Below are positions 23,301 through 34,682 of a stretch of 64,000 bases of DNA, piece after piece. The stretch covers positions 566,501-630,500 of the forward strand of contig CAJNDS010000935.1 in assembly GCA_905221605.1 (NCBI GenBank), read 5' to 3'. The position numbers and the translations under genes are program-made. The DNA is from Symbiodinium natans. Its lineage: Eukaryota; Sar; Dinophyceae; Suessiales; Symbiodiniaceae. The notes below the pieces were generated by a model. It was given only the letters and a program-made list of their open reading frames with translations. It made no database searches and was not told the DNA's origin. The stretch's first letter is position 1; every line of letters begins with the position of its first letter.

Positions 23301-26300
23301 CAGATCCGGCATCTGTCTCAGGGTGGTGGGTGTAAAGGCCCCGTACCGCCATCATCCGGATAAAAAATAGGTTGGTCTAAACGAAGTGCCCTCATGTTTC
23401 TCGAAGCCCTAAACCCTAAACCCGAAACCCTAAACCTTAAACCCTAAACCCTAGGCTTACTTTAATTCAAGTTGGGGGTTTGAATTCGCAGCTCTCCTTT
23501 TGGGGGTGTGCTGCTCCAAAGGACCAGAGCCACAGCTTAGGGTTTAAAGTTCAGGGTCTAGGGTTCAGGGTTTAGACTACGCGCGAGTCCAGGCTACGTT
23601 CAGCTCCCCCCCCTCCCCCTGCCCCTGCTTCTACCTTGCGGGACTCCACTTTGTTGTACTTGACCCCTAATCCCCTCCTAAGCCTACACCGAAACCCTAA
23701 ACTCCAACCCTAAACCCCAAACCTCCGAACCCCGAAACCCTATACACCTCCTAAACCTGAAGCCTAAACCCTAAACCTCCTAGCCCTAAACCCTAAACCT
23801 CCTAGCCCTAAACCCTAAACCCTCCCAAGCCCTCCCCCCATCCGGGCCACCCAACTCCAAGGGTGACGTCCGGGGGCAGCGGAGGCGAGGCGTAGCGCAC
23901 TAGGGCCTCCTTGCCAAGGGTTTAGGGTTTACGGTTTAGGGTTTAGGGCTTAGGGTTTAGGGTTTGGGGCTTAATGTTGCACCCTGTTTCGTGGGGCGCC
24001 CCCTCAAGTTGGCGGGGCTAGTTAGGACACCCTGACTGTTTGGGGGGTGTAGCGTTTAGTGTTTAGGGTTTAGGGGGTGCAGACCAGGTCCCTCTTCAAG
24101 GTCAAACCGTCCGGGTGTCGTAAGAAAATTCCGCCCGGCGCGCCGTTTAAAGTCAATTGCCGGCACTTCTATAAACTCCTCCCTACTAAAACCATACAAA
24201 GCCCGTGGACCGTCTAAACGGCGCAAAAACCAGCTTCGACTGTTCTGGCGGGGCGGGGGGGGGGAGGGGGGCGGGGTCCCACATACTAAAGAGGGTGCAA
24301 CATTAGTAGGGGTTTAGGTCGGGATGCTCCCCCTTATACTAACAATCCTTAAAAGGGGGTTATAGTACCCCTAACTCCTCGGCTGCCCAGTAACCTAGGC
24401 TTAAAAAGGGTGCCCTTTCTTGCTAAAAGGGGTTTATAAGTGAACCTAAAACCCCCCCCAAAAAGGGAATGAGGGCACTACTGGGCATCCTGGTCTCTCT
24501 TAAGGACTGTATAAGGGGGAACGTCCCAGGTTTAGGGATCCAGGTTTGCCAAGACGTGGCAGGACCACGAACTCATCCATCCAAACCTTGGTTGCGGAAC
24601 TTGGAACTTCTGGGATTCGGGCGATGTCCCTTGGCATATGACTCTAGGGTTTAGGGTTTAGGGTTAGGGTTTAGGGTTTAGGGTTTAGGGTTTAGGGTTT
24701 AGGGTTTAGGGTTTAGGGTTTAGGGTTTAGGGTTTAGGGTTTAGGGTTTAGGGTTTAGGGTTTAGGGTTTAGGGTTTAGGGTTTAGGGTTTAGGGTTTGG
24801 GTTTAGGGTTCAGGAAAAAAATAGAACTTATAACCTAAAACCCTATAAACTGAGTTCAAAGTTCTAGGTTTAGTGTCTAGGGCTTAGGGTTTAGGGTTAG
24901 TTTAGTTTAGGGTTTAGGGTCCTGGGATTGAGGGTCGCAGGCTGCAAACAAAAGATGTGTGTACCCAAGTAGGAGATGTCTTTTGGCGTAGAGGTACCTG
25001 GAAACCTCTTTGGGTATGCCCTAAACCCTAAACTCCGAGCCTTTGGGGCATAGGCCCCCAGAAACAGGACCCTAAGCCCTCAACCTAAAACCCAGAACCA
25101 TGCATCCAATCAAGGCCCTCTAACCCTAACCCTAATGACATCCCCTACACCCTAACAACCCTGCACAACCCTCAACCGAAACCCTAAATCCTAACCACCC
25201 ACCCCCCCCCCCCCAAAAAAAAAAAAAAAACAATAAACTACAATTATGGGGAAGTAATACATATATATATGTACATGTATATTACGTATACAAAAAATAA
25301 CATGAAATAAATGCGACAACTCCAACAGCAATCAAGTTGCGGCTGCAGCGCGGAGCTTGTTCCGCGTGATTTCAAACCCCGGCACCTCGAGATCTTTCGG
25401 ATCGGGGTTTAGGGTTTAGGGTTTAGGGTTTAGGGTTTAGGGTTTAGGGTTTAGGGTTTAGGGTTTAGGGTTTAGGGTTTAGGGTTTAGGGTTTAGGGTT
25501 TAGGGGCTCAGGGCAGATAGGAAGCCTCATAAACCCTGAACCCTTTAGGTTCCGGGCCATGGGGGGGTTTAGGGTTTAGGGTTGCGGGTTTAGGGTTTAG
25601 GGGTTCTAGAGGGGTTGTGGGAAGTTCACGCTGCCAACTGTGCGAGGTCCGGGACTTTGGCCGGGGGGGGGAGGGAAAGATGCCCCGAAACACTCAACCC
25701 AAACCCAAATTAAGCCTTCAACCCTATAAACCCTATAAACCCTATAAACCCCTGTAAACCCTATAAACCCTATGAAACCCTATAAACCCCTATAAACCCT
25801 ATAAACCCTATAAACCCTAGAAACCCTATAAACCCTGTAAACCCTCTAAACCCCTGTAAACCCTAGAAACCCTAAGTCTTAAACCCTGTAAACCCTAAAT
25901 CTAAACTCAGACCAAGGGTGGTAATGGGGGGAACGGGATGTGTTCATCTTCTGCTAAGGCTGAAGAATTGCGGTAAACGGAATCAATTGGCGAAGTTTGT
26001 CCGCGAATAGGAAACCCTTCGCAAGGAGAGGGAACAGGACGAGAAAGCAAAGAGAGCCACTAAAAATCGTAAACCGCCAGGAGGCTCGACCGCAAGAAGC
26101 TTATAACTCTCGCGGACACACCCTCGCGATAGTACGAGAAACCCTACAAGCCCGATAAACCCTATAAACCCTGCAAACCCCACAAACCCTACAAACCCTA
26201 TAGACCCCACAAACCCTATAAGTCCCATAAACCCCATGAACCCTATCAACCCTAAGCTCATGTCGGCGCTCCGGCTTGAAGGAGCTTGTTGGTCAGCACT

Positions 26301-26474
26301 TCTTGCCCTCGAAAGTCCGGTTCGCCCAAATGCGGACCCCCTCAACACCTGAATCCCTCACAGAACATCTGGATCCCGAACTACGCCCGCAAAGTTTTGA
26401 TGCTCTAGGGTTTATAAGGCTTAGGGTTTATGCAGGGGGAGAAAGGGGGGCCGGCGTTTAGGGTTTCGACCTCC

Positions 26475-26516
<42 letters not shown>

Positions 26517-27505
26517 CCCCCCCCCCCCCCCCCCCGCCCCCCACGCCCCCCTAGCAAGAACACGAAACCGTCTTGCAGCCGGGCGTCCTTGTAAGCTACA
26601 CCGGCTGAGTCTTTGCCTCCGGAACACTCATGACGATCAGTGGCCCAACTGCCCTATTATAGGCCCTATAGATCCATTTTGTCGTGAGTATAATATATAT
26701 ATATATATCATGTCTGTATGTATGTATGTATGTATTTATGTATGTATGTATGTATGCACATATGTTCATATGCTTCTTTGCGCATGTATATATATATATA
26801 TGTATATACACTGCAAATAGGGACCATCTTATACTTCAGGGTACATTCCTTCCTTACCTACGTCAGGGGGGGGGCTTTTGTCGCCTGGGCAGGGGTGTAG
26901 AGAGCTGACAGAGAAGTGGCCTGCGAAAATTCCTATTTTGGGGGTTTGGGGTCTTATGGTTCGGAGTTCAAGTTCTATTACTTGAGGCTCAGGGTTGCTA
27001 AACCCTAAACCCTAAACCCTAAACCCTACTTACGAAAACCCAATGCTTAAAGGGCTTAGATATGAGCCCCGGAAGTACCAAAATCCTGAACCCAGAAACC
27101 CTACTTGGAGGTTCAGGGTATGTATAAACTCCTACTATAACTGCACTTAGAAGCCCCCCGAGTCCTCCAAGCAGATTAGTACCCAAAACCCTGAACCCCT
27201 GAATCACCCTGAAAGAAACACTCATAAAATGCGGTTCCCTAGGTACACATGCACCTCCAAGTGATGCCTCAAGCCGGAAGCCCTGAGACCCACCCCACTA
27301 ACCCTAAAACGTATTCCCTGAACCCTAAACCGCGGTTTAGGGTTTAGGGTTGAGGATTAGGATTTAGGGTTTAGGGTTAGGGTTTAGGGTTTAGGGAACC
27401 CTAAACCCTAAACCCTAAAGCAGTGAAGCCTTGCCAGTAGGTGGAGGTGCGGAAGATGTGGTATACGCGGGAGCATGGCACGAACCTCAACAGAGGCGTG
27501 CAGGT
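20365..27505 (-). CDS. Polypeptide N-acetylgalactosaminyltransferase-like gene, six exons in telomere-repeat introns
   Basis: Six small exons splice in phase on the minus strand: 27430-27505, 25341-25393, 24569-24586, 23856-23909, 22766-22803 and 20365-20434 (76, 53, 18, 54, 38 and 70 nt). They encode, in order, PCSRVYHIFR, ITRNKLRAAA, VWMDEF, the linker SPPLPPDVTLG, EPRIELRRRLQ and CKPFRWYLKTV. These match the end of the GT27 catalytic domain, where animal enzymes have PCSRVGH.FR, RN..RAAEVWMDEY and CKPF.WYL. Spacing between PCSRV and VWMDE equals that of the family. Donors are GC, GC, GT, GT, GT and GT; acceptors are AG, mostly AG|G. These enzymes start mucin-type O-glycosylation of Ser/Thr in the Golgi using UDP-GalNAc. 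The N-terminal half (the DxH metal site and WGGEN region) was not found in the window. The introns are almost wholly telomere-type repeats, MITE-like elements and a polyubiquitin relic. Functionality is unproven. Confidence 0.78.
21255..21790 (+). pseudogene. Decayed polyubiquitin pseudogene
   Basis: At least four degraded ubiquitin units run head to tail with changing frames. Visible relics are MQFFVK (21276), then VSVKTCT followed by KAKIQDK and FASKQLEDGRWLQTT (about 21340-21470), MRFCVSSLTS with VTWDVAS (about 21525-21580), and MHFVVKTP with SLDVEASDTTDSAKI (about 21655-21735). Junction relics of RLRGG-M can be seen between units. Each unit has stops, frameshifts and internal loss, so no functional ubiquitin can be made. 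It lies on the opposite strand within an intron of the GalNAc-transferase-like gene. Confidence 0.8.
22493..22553. mobile_element. MITE-like element, family 5 truncated copy
   Basis: Matches the left 60 bp of the element at 16960-17042 (GTTGGGATAGTA..TAAA..AT.TAAA, TTGGGTTTAGGTAACCCTTAAA). The right end is replaced by CCCTAAA repeats. Confidence 0.45.
22600..22625. mobile_element. Family 1 element fragment
   Basis: The segment GGGGTACCCCTGTTTTGGGA followed by AATGCC equals one end of the elements at 650-735 and 34039-34137. Confidence 0.45.
23098..23260. repeat. (GA)n microsatellite
   Basis: Degenerate GAGA/GACA repeats lie directly after a TTTAGGG run. Open frames across it are artefacts. 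Confidence 0.9.
23974..24303. mobile_element. MITE-like element, family 3 copy 1 (TA duplication)
   Basis: Terminal inverted repeats of about 20 bp begin ATGTTGCACCC. TA flanks both ends (23972-23973 and 24304-24305), as in Stowaway/Tc1-mariner-type insertions. An inner segment with CGGCGCGCC and GAATTTTCTTACG recurs, inverted, in the copy at 34683-34965. Length 330 bp. It lies in an intron of the GalNAc-transferase-like gene. Confidence 0.65.
24321..24527. mobile_element. MITE-like element, family 4
   Basis: Ends are GGGATGCTCCCCCTTATAC and the reverse complement of GGGACGTTCCCCCTTATAC, giving about 207 bp. Flanks AGGTC and AGGTT may be a target duplication. It lies between two GalNAc-transferase-like exons. 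Confidence 0.55.
24645..24813. repeat. TTTAGGG array, about 23 units
   Basis: One of the longest uninterrupted plus-orientation arrays. It lies inside an intron of the minus-strand GalNAc-transferase-like gene, so the transcript would read CCCTAAA. Confidence 0.95.
25404..25504. repeat. TTTAGGG array, about 14 units
   Basis: Perfect heptamer array about 10 bp upstream (in transcript sense) of the exon at 25341-25393. Confidence 0.95.
25722..25880. repeat. CCCTATAAA variant array
   Basis: About 15 units of a nine-base variant AAACCCTAT, the reverse complement of the TTTATAGGG block at 19795-19890. A similar CCC-rich block occurs at 26150-26250. The two blocks show independent amplification of the same variant. 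Confidence 0.85.
26475..26815. repeat. Poly-C tract and (TATG)n microsatellite
   Basis: Near-pure C from about 26475 to 26535, then ATAT/TATG repeats at about 26690-26760 and 26787-26810. The poly-C length is prone to sequencing error. Confidence 0.9.
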
Positions 27506-27519
27506 CTCGAGATTTTTCG

Positions 27520-27657
27520 GTTTAGGGTTTAGGGTTTAGGGTTTAGGGTTTAGGGTTTAGGGTTTAGGGTTTAGGGTTAGGGCTTAGGGCTTAGGGCTTA
27601 GGGCTTAGGGCTTAGGGCTTAGGGCTTAGGGCTTAGGGCTTAGGGCTTAGGGTTCAG
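27520..27657. repeat. TTTAGGG array switching to CTTAGGG
   Basis: Eight or so canonical units pass into about ten CTTAGGG units, another locally homogenised variant. It starts about 15 bp from the first GalNAc-transferase-like exon. Confidence 0.92.
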
Positions 27658-27726
27658 GGTGGAGATGGGTTTAAGGTTTTAGAGCCTCGGACGATCGACC
27701 TAATGAGACCACATCAACCCTACAAA

Positions 27727-27832
27727 ATCCAAGAGTGACCTAGGAATACAAAGGGTACCCATTTTGGCTTTTTAATGGGGTGATAAGGGAATGCCGACCC
27801 TAAAAACGGAAATAAGGGCCTACTCCGGGTCC
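27727..27832. repeat. Dispersed repeat family 6, copy 1
   Basis: Shares the text CCAAGAGTG.CCTAGGAATA, then GGGT.CCC.TTTT, AAGGGAA and AAGGGCCTACTC.GG with 32560-32663, and its right half with 34370-34452. Probably a degraded element of about 105 bp. Confidence 0.55.
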
Positions 27833-28059
27833 TACCCTGGATCCTAAACCCTAAACCCTAGACCCTAAACCCTAAACCCTTTGAAAGGGCTCATTTAGAG
27901 CACTGGCATCTTGGCATCTTCTATTGTAAGATTCCGTAGGCCAAGACCCCCCACAAGGGACAACAAATGATAAAGCCTTCGTTTTACGAGAGCCAAGGCT
28001 TGCGCTTTAGGTTTAGGGTTTCGGGTTTAGGGTTTATGGTTTAGGGTAGGGTTTTAGGG

Positions 28060-28380
28060 GGGGAGGGGGGGGGGGGGGTGGTAGGGGGGGTACCCCGGCA
28101 GCTTTTCCGTGGAGGGCCAACCACCCACACGGCGTAACTCATGGATCATAGGCGGTTTCGCACAGGGCTTTTTTGGGAAAAACCACCCCCCCCCCCCCCC
28201 CCCCCAACCCCACCCCTGCACCCCCCCCCCCCCCCCCCCCCACCCCCCCCACCCCCCTCAAAGAGCTGCTACCCCCCCCCCCCCCAAACACGGGTGCTGG
28301 GTCTGGCCTTTTTCAACAAATTGCCCCATTTGGGTCCTGGTGCTACCCCTACCCCCCCCCCCACGTTTCACAGAGGCGCG
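28060..28380. repeat. Poly-G and poly-C low-complexity region
   Basis: G tract near 28058-28090 and C tracts at 28187-28280 and about 28350. The proline-rich frames across it are artefacts. Confidence 0.85.
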
Positions 28381-28743
28381 AGCGTTTCACAACTTTTTGG
28401 GATTCTGCCGAGCAGGCTGCGATGCTCTTCGAACCATGCGATGAGGAAAGCATCCTTTGAGCCGACGAGCGGGTTTAGACCTTTCAACTATGCTCTGGCG
28501 GGGTCGGCGGCTTGAGCCGGAGGCTCTTAAATTTAGGGGATTAGGGTTTAGGGGCTTAGGGTATAAGGTTTGCAATGGGCAGTGTGCAAGGGGATGCAGA
28601 GCGAAGGAAAGCAGTGGGCCGGGGCACCGACAAGAATTCGACAACCCTAAACCCTAAACCCTAAACCCTAAACCCTAAACCCTAAACCCTAAACCCTAAA
28701 CCCTAAACCCTAAACCCTAAACCACAGCCTAAACCCTTAACCC

Positions 28744-28837
28744 TACCTGGCCTCTATACCTACAGCTTGATGGGTTTGTACCTACGGATTTATAAGCGGT
28801 AGTTACGCTAAGCTGTAGGTACATAGAGCCCCAGGTA
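28744..28837. mobile_element. MITE-like element with AACCC duplication
   Basis: A 94-bp inverted repeat with ends TACCTGG and CCAGGTA, and CTACAGCTT in both arms. AACCC flanks both sides (28739-28743 and 28838-28842), although the flanks are CCCTAAA repeats, so the duplication is less decisive. Confidence 0.6.
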
Positions 28838-28954
28838 AACCCTAAACCCCAAACCCCTATTGGATCCCCTGCTGACGCGTCGTGGTGCTCAGCCCGAGGC
28901 TCGATGTCTCCACCGCACCTTATCAAAGAACATCCGAAACTCGCATGGCCCTTA

Positions 28955-29055
28955 CTTACTGGCCCAGATCCCAAGGAAATAAAAGTTGAAACTTTCAGAA
29001 TAGACTACCTTATAAGAAGCCCAAAAGTTGAAAAGTCGGGTTTTGAGCCAGTAAG
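28955..29055. mobile_element. Introner-family element, intergenic copy (CTTA duplication)
   Basis: A 101-bp palindromic element that begins CTTACTGGCC and ends GCCAGTAAG. A perfect CTTA duplication lies at 28951-28954 and 29056-29059. Ends (CTTACT...AGTAAG), interior text (CTAC, ATAA, AAGCCCAAAAGTTGAAAAG) and length match the element that splits RCC1-like gene C at 31029-31135. Confidence 0.7.
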
Positions 29056-29504
29056 CTTAAAGCCCTCTGGAACATATTCCCGAATATGAGGGTTTAGGGT
29101 TTAGGGCTTAGGGTTTAGGGGTTAGAAGAAGATTCCTGAAAACGATCCTCTTAAACCCCAATTAGGGAAACATAAGATGTCCCAAGGGCCTCCTAGTAGA
29201 TCAATATCCTGCTGGTTCCCCACGCCACTTTAGGGTTAGGGACCCCTGCTTGCTGGTCTACTTACCTTGGGAAAACTACCAAGACTTAAAACCCAAGGCG
29301 TGAACCCTTCTAGCATGGATGGTTACAAGGGTCCGCCCACGCCAACTAGCCCTAAACCCTAAACCCTAAACCCTAAACCTTAAACCCTAAACCCCTAAAC
29401 CCCTAAACCCCTAAACCCTAAACCCTAGACCGGCTCTCAGCTCCTGAACAGGGCTCAAGGGCTGAAACGTCCCAACCTTGAGGGTTTTGGTATGGGTTGC
29501 AGCA

Positions 29505-29584
29505 GCATATATATATATATATACATACATACATACATACATACATACATACATACATACATACATACATACATACATACATAC

Positions 29585-29616
<32 letters not shown>
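29505..29616. repeat. (ACAT)n and (TA)n microsatellite
   Basis: (TA)n, then about 16 ACAT units, then (TA)n. Confidence 0.97.
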
Positions 29617-29618
<2 letters not shown>

Positions 29619-29934
29619 GCTGGTTTCTTGAGAATCTTCGGGCTTAGGGTTTAGGGCTTAGGGTTTAGGGTTGAGAGTTAGAGTACGTACCCAAGAATTG
29701 ACATTATCCCCAAGTATCCCTAAGTTTGGGCGGCTTCCGGTGTGCAGTCCCGAAGGCTCAGTGTGATCCGGAACTAGGTACGACCATGACAGGCAAGCTT
29801 TAAGCACCTGGGGTTCTCGGTCGTCGACCCCGCTGGAACAATTTCTGTCGAGTGCTGCGCAGCACCAGCTCAGAACTGGCTCGGAGGTATTCAACTAGCC
29901 CTGCACACCAACATGTTGTCGACCAAGGCCAGCA

Positions 29935-30058
29935 TCAGTTCAGGTCACATCTTGCGCATGCATGCTGCCGCCGCAAGTCTCAGCGACATCCCAGGTCAGA
30001 AAAAGCAGCGGGGATCGCGCGTGAAGGTTGCAGTTGGAGCGGACCTGCTGTAGACACT
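29935..30058 (-). pseudogene. RCC1-like remnant beyond gene C
   Basis: The minus strand encodes LTWDVAETCGGSMHAQDV at about 29940-29995, a degraded RCC1-like unit. Gene C therefore once extended further. Confidence 0.5.
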
Positions 30059-31621
30059 CTAACAATTGTACGGCCCAGGGCTCGGTAAACGAAGCATCTG
30101 CCACGAGTTCGTCAGCTCATCTAGCACAGCACTGCTGTCACCACCGCTGCCAGCATGACCCCAGGTCACAACAGAACCATCACTCAAAATGGCAGCAAAA
30201 GCCCTGCTGGTAGCTTGGATCTGCTGCACATTCTTCAGGCGGTCTTGAACAGCGCTGCTGTCGCCACCATAGTCAGCTGGGCCCCAGGTCACTACAGACC
30301 CATCACCCAGAATTGCAGCAAAGGACCTTTTGGTAGCTTGAATTTGCTGCACGTCCCTCAGCTGACCTTGGACGGCGCTGCTGTCGCCGCCGAAGCCTGC
30401 ATGTCCCCAGGTCAGAACAGACCCATCGCCCAAAATGGCAGCGAAAGCCCTGCTGGTAGCTTGGATCTGACGTACGTCCTTCAGCCGATCTTGAACGGCG
30501 CGGCTGTCACCACCATTGTCAGCATGGCCCCACGTCACGACAGACCGATCGCCCAGAATGGCGGCAAAAGCCCTATTCGTAGCTTGGATCTGCTGCACGT
30601 CCCGCAGCCGAGCTTGCACAGGACCGCTGTCGCCGCCGAAGCCTGCATGTCCCCAGGTCACCACAGACCCATCGCCCAGAACCGCTGCGAAAACCCTACT
30701 GGTAGCTCGAATTTGTTGGACGTCTTGCAGCTGATCATGAACAGCACGGCTGTCACCGCCATAGCCAGCATGCCCCCAGGTCACCACAGACCCATCACCC
30801 AGAACCGCTGCAAAAGCACAGCTTGTGGCTTGGATCTGCTGCACGTCCTTGAGTTGGCCTTGCACGGCACTGCTATCGCCACCACGCTGGGTATGGCCCC
30901 AGGTCACAACCGACCCATCGCCCAGAATGGCAGCAAAAGCCCAAAGACATGCCTGGACCTGTTGCACGTCCCTCAGCTGACTTTGCACAGCCCGGCTGTC
31001 GCCACCATAGTAACCATCGCCCCAGGTCCTTACTTCTCCAATAGCCAGGGTTAAAAAAAGGAGGTTAAACTTTTTTGTTCCTACTATAAATAAGGAAACC
31101 CAAAAAGTTTAAAGCTCAACTATTGGCTGAGTAAGGGTCGCAACAGACCGGTCACCTAGAATGGCGGCAAATGCACACGCAGTAGCTTGGATCTGCTGCG
31201 CATCCTTCAGCTGATGCTGAACGGCACTGCTGTTGCGACAATGCTCAGCATCGCCGCAGGTCAGTGATTCACTGGTAGCTTGGATCTGCTGCCTATCTAG
31301 CACTGCACTTCCGCCACCACATGAAGAATTGCCCCAGGTCACGACAGACCCATCACCCAAGATGGCAGCGAAAGCAGCATCGTTGCCGCAAACGTGAACA
31401 CGGCTCAGCTGCAAGGTCAGCCTGTCGCCGCTCTGCAGCCTAGATTCCTCAAGCGTGGCGGCTCCATCCAGAAGTTCTCCAGAGGAGTTCAAGAGTCTGC
31501 CCCTGCCAACTGCCAGAGTCCTCTGCGCTCTTCTCTTCAGTTCGTCTACCGACTCATCCTGGAATGCTTCCAGCGAAACCGACCTTCCACTTAGCAGACC
31601 CACCTGAATGATCAGGGGCAT
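30059..31621 (-). CDS. Ubiquitin-like domain plus RCC1-like repeat protein (copy C), split by an introner-like element
   Basis: Two exons are inferred, 31140-31621 and 30059-31028. Joined, they give 1452 nt (483 aa plus stop), close to copies A (484) and B (486). The start MPLIIQVGLLSGRSVSLEA aligns with A and B. An upstream in-frame Met exists (31681) but lacks homology. Ten RCC1-like units follow the Ubl-like domain. Unit 2 is decayed (SESLTCGDAEHCRNSS) and has lost its FAAILGDGSVV core. The break falls inside unit 3 exactly at GDRSVAT|WGDGYYGG. The intervening 111 nt start GA and end AG before G, an accepted dinoflagellate splice type. Without splicing the protein stops at LTQPIVEL. The C-terminus NSWQMLRLPSPGPYNC is not repeat-like, and relics lie beyond it. 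Either a live gene with a new intron or a transposon-broken pseudogene. Confidence 0.75.
31029..31135. mobile_element. Introner-like element inside RCC1-like gene C (GGTC duplication)
   Basis: The 107-bp inverted-repeat element begins CTTACTTCTCCAATAG; the reverse complement of its other end is CTTACTCAGCCAATAG. GGTC is duplicated at 31025-31028 and 31136-31139. It has an AT-rich inner stem (TTAAACTTTTT). In gene sense the duplication supplies the GA donor and the G after the AG acceptor, so element plus one duplication equals a 111-nt GA-AG intron. Confidence 0.8.
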
Positions 31622-32202
31622 GACCGGCGTGATGCTACAGCGGCCACCGAATCCACTAAAGACAACGAAGCAGTCTGCCAAAAAAACCTATCCCCAATTC
31701 CAAAACCCTAAACCCTAAACCCTAAGCCCCAATCCCTAAACTCCCCCCCCCCCCCACTCGACCCGATCCCTGCTAGCTCTAAGGAGCCTGCGGCGCCCGC
31801 CCTGCTAGCTCTAAGGAGCCTGCGGCGCGCCAAATATCAGATGCAGAAGTTCTCGTGAGCAGCGGCTGCAAACATTTTCATTCAAGCTAGGAACCTATGC
31901 CCCCCCCCCCCTAGAACCTTGGTAACAAGAGTATGCTTAGAAGTTCCATGGGCTTTATATGAAAAAACATATACAGGCAAATCCTGAGGGGGGGCGAAAA
32001 AAAAAAAACAACCACAGAGAGGGAGAGGGAAAGAGAGCAAAGAGAAACAGAGAGAGAGAGAGAGAGCGCGAGAGAGATACAGCGAGAGGCACATAATCAA
32101 CCACGCCGGTCTAGGAAGGCAGGTATCAGCGTCGTCAACGAACCCTAAGCCCGAAGCCCTAAGCCCTAAACCCTAAACCCTAAACCCTAAACCGCGGCTT
32201 AC

Positions 32203-32266
32203 TGGGCTGTAGAGTCGGCGTGGTAGTTGCGATACTTGTGGTTGGAGGTGACCATATAGCAGCGAT
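32203..32266 (-). CDS. Exon-like island (unrecognised)
   Basis: A 64-nt segment preceded by a good polypyrimidine tract and acceptor CTGGCTCAG and followed by donor GTAAGC. The frame with GC-rich third positions reads CYMVTSNHKYRNYHADSTAQ. It is upstream, in transcript sense, of RCC1-like gene C and the GalNAc-transferase-like exons, but I cannot assign it. Confidence 0.4.
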
Positions 32267-32559
32267 CTGAGCCAGGTGAAAAGTCGCAAAAAAAGTCAGA
32301 AGATCCCAAGACATCTGCTAGCTCTAAGCGCCAACGGTGAATGCCAAACACCCCCCCCCTTTCAACGCACCCTAAACCCTAAACCCTAAACCCTAATCAC
32401 GCTACGAGTTCTTGGCCAGAGCTGCACAAAGTCAAGCCGCCAGGCCTCTCTTGGAAGGACAGCAACGTTCTACTCCCGCATTAGGGTTTAGGGTTTAGGG
32501 TTTAGGGTTTGGGGCTTGGGGTTTGGGGTTTGGGGTTTGGGGTTTAGGGCTGGGGTAGA

Positions 32560-32663
32560 GACCCAAGAGTGCCCTAGGAATATCTGGGTGCCCTTTTTCT
32601 GGTTCAAAGGGGGTCAGAAGGGAACCCTGACAAAAGGGGAAGAAGGGCTGATCTGGGTAACCT
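32560..32663. repeat. Dispersed repeat family 6, copy 2
   Basis: Aligns with 27727-27832 over most of its length (CCAAGAGTG.CCTAGGAATA, AAGGGAA, AAGGGC). A shorter relative lies at 34370-34452. Confidence 0.5.
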
Positions 32664-34038
32664 TAAACCCTAAACCCTAAACCCTAAACCCTAAACCCTA
32701 AACCCCCCCCTCCCCCCCTAAAACAGAGGAGGGTCAAGGACATCTAGGGGGCCGAGCCCAAGCCAAGGGCCGCCAGCCTTTTTGTCGAACGACGCGCGAG
32801 GTCTAATGAGGCTTGTGCATTGGGCATGAGCGGAAGCTGTGGGTTTTTCGGGTTTAGGGTTTAGGGTTTAGGGTTTCGGGTTTGGAAGTAGGGGTGGGGG
32901 GGGGGGAAGGGGGGAAGGGGGCATTCGAGAGGGGAAATCCCGCAAACGGCCCAAACGGTTGAGTGCTTTAGGAACTCGCGGCTTGTTGCTCGGCAAACCC
33001 TATAAAAACCTTGGTAAGCCCGAGGAATTAGCAAACACCCTGCAAGTGTTGTTAGGGGGTCGAATCCCTATGGGGGGGGGGGGTGGGGGTTATAGGGCTT
33101 AGGGCTTAGGGTGTAGGGCCAGTTTAGGGTTTAGGGCTTAGGGTTTAGGCTGTAAGATTCAGGGTTTTCGGGTCTCAGTTAGGGCTGGGGTGGGGGGGAG
33201 GCGGGGGTTGGGGGGGTGGGCAAACATCTCCCGCGCAGGTGAGACAGGCTGAACAGTGACCCCGCCAGCGAGGTGCAGGGTGGCTGGCTTTAGGGTTTAG
33301 GGTTTAGGGTTTAGGGTTTAGGGTTTAGGGTTTAGGGTTTAGGGTTTAGGGTTTAGGGTTTAGGGTTTAGGGTTTAGGGTTTAGGGTTTAGGGTTTAGGG
33401 TCTAGGGTCTAGGGTCTAGGGTTTAGGCTTTAGGGTTTAGGCTTTTAGGGTTTAGGCATTAGGCATTAGGCTTTAGGGTGAGGATTCATGGGGTTCACGG
33501 CTTTTAAGGTTGATGGAGCTTAGGATCTATAGCGTTTAGGGCTTATGGGGCTTAGAGGCTTAAAGCCCCAGACCCTACACCCTGAAGCCTCTGGTCTTGA
33601 AGGTGCTACAGGGTGTGTGGAGACGTTGAGCCCGAAACAGGCCAAACCGCCAGAACGGTTTAGGGTTTAGGGTTTAGGTCCCTTTGTCTGGGTTTCTTTC
33701 GGAAACATGCAGGCCTGATGATGATCAGCCAAAAGGCCAAAACCGCATCACGAGGAAGGTGGTTGTGGGTGTGTGGGGGGTCAGGTGGCTTGGGATTTAG
33801 GGGACCAAGAGGTACCCTAAACCCTAAACCCTAAACCCTAAACCCTAAACCCTAAACCCTTGGGAGTGTCTGGATTCCCCTTCCTGCTGGCGGCGAGACT
33901 CCCCGGAAATGGGACTCCCCAACCTGCCCAGCTCACTTTTGAGCTGGCAGTAGTCAGCCGAGTTTCTCGCATTCTGACCTAAACCCTAGAACCTGAAACC
34001 TTAAACCCTACCCAAAGTAAGCTATGATACATGTATGT

Positions 34039-34137
34039 TTCCGACAATAGGGGTATTTGTTTTGAGGATCCCTTTAGGGGGATTCTATTCTATTTGGGGT
34101 AGAAAAGGGGTACCCCTATTTTGGGGGATGCCCATGT
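34039..34137. mobile_element. MITE-like element, family 1 reverse copy
   Basis: In reverse it reads TTTTGGGGTACCCC-like ends with CCCCAAATAGAAT and AATCCCCCTAAAGGG, matching the element at 650-735. About 99 bp. Confidence 0.55.
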
Positions 34138-34682
34138 GTATGTGTGAATATTCATAAGGCCCAGGCACTCTACCGTTGGGTATCTTCACTTAGGTTGCGT
34201 TATGTTCAGGTACACTCATGCAGTAGAAGCCTCAGGCCATGATCCAGTAGGGTTGAGGGTTTAGGGTTTAGGGTTTATTGTTTACGGTTTAGGGTTACGC
34301 CTTCTATACCGCCTCATCAGGGCTGTATGTTCTGACTTCCATCTTGATTTCCTCCGATGAAGACCTTAGGGTTAAGTGTGGAGGTGGTTTAAAGGGGCTT
34401 GAAAGGACCCAAAAACTAAGAAGCAAGGGAATAAGGGCCTACTCTGGATCCTTGGTTCAAGTTTGAGGCTTACGGCCTACGGCCCTAAACCCTAAACCCT
34501 AAACCCTAAACCTGAAAAGGCACTTTCTTCACGGGGCCTAAACCCTCGAGGGATCGCTACGTCTCTCAGCGATGGCCTGGGCGAGCCAGTCCAATCCCTG
34601 TCCATGGATGGGCTGCTTCGGGGCTTGGAGGTTCAGGGGTTTAGTTTAGGGTTTAGAGGCTTATCCTAAACCCTAAACCCTA

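Larger units (their letters stand above)
31690..34682. repeat. Telomere-repeat mosaic with islands
   Basis: CCCTAAA (32160-32195, 32370-32395, 32660-32705, 33810-33860) and TTTAGGG arrays (32480-32510, 33291-33428), (GA)n at 32018-32085, a 33-bp tandem duplication near 31768-31833 (CTGCTAGCTCTAAGGAGCC), and G/C runs. Islands at 32740-32850, 33865-34000 and 34545-34620 are open in several frames; no family is recognised. Confidence 0.7.
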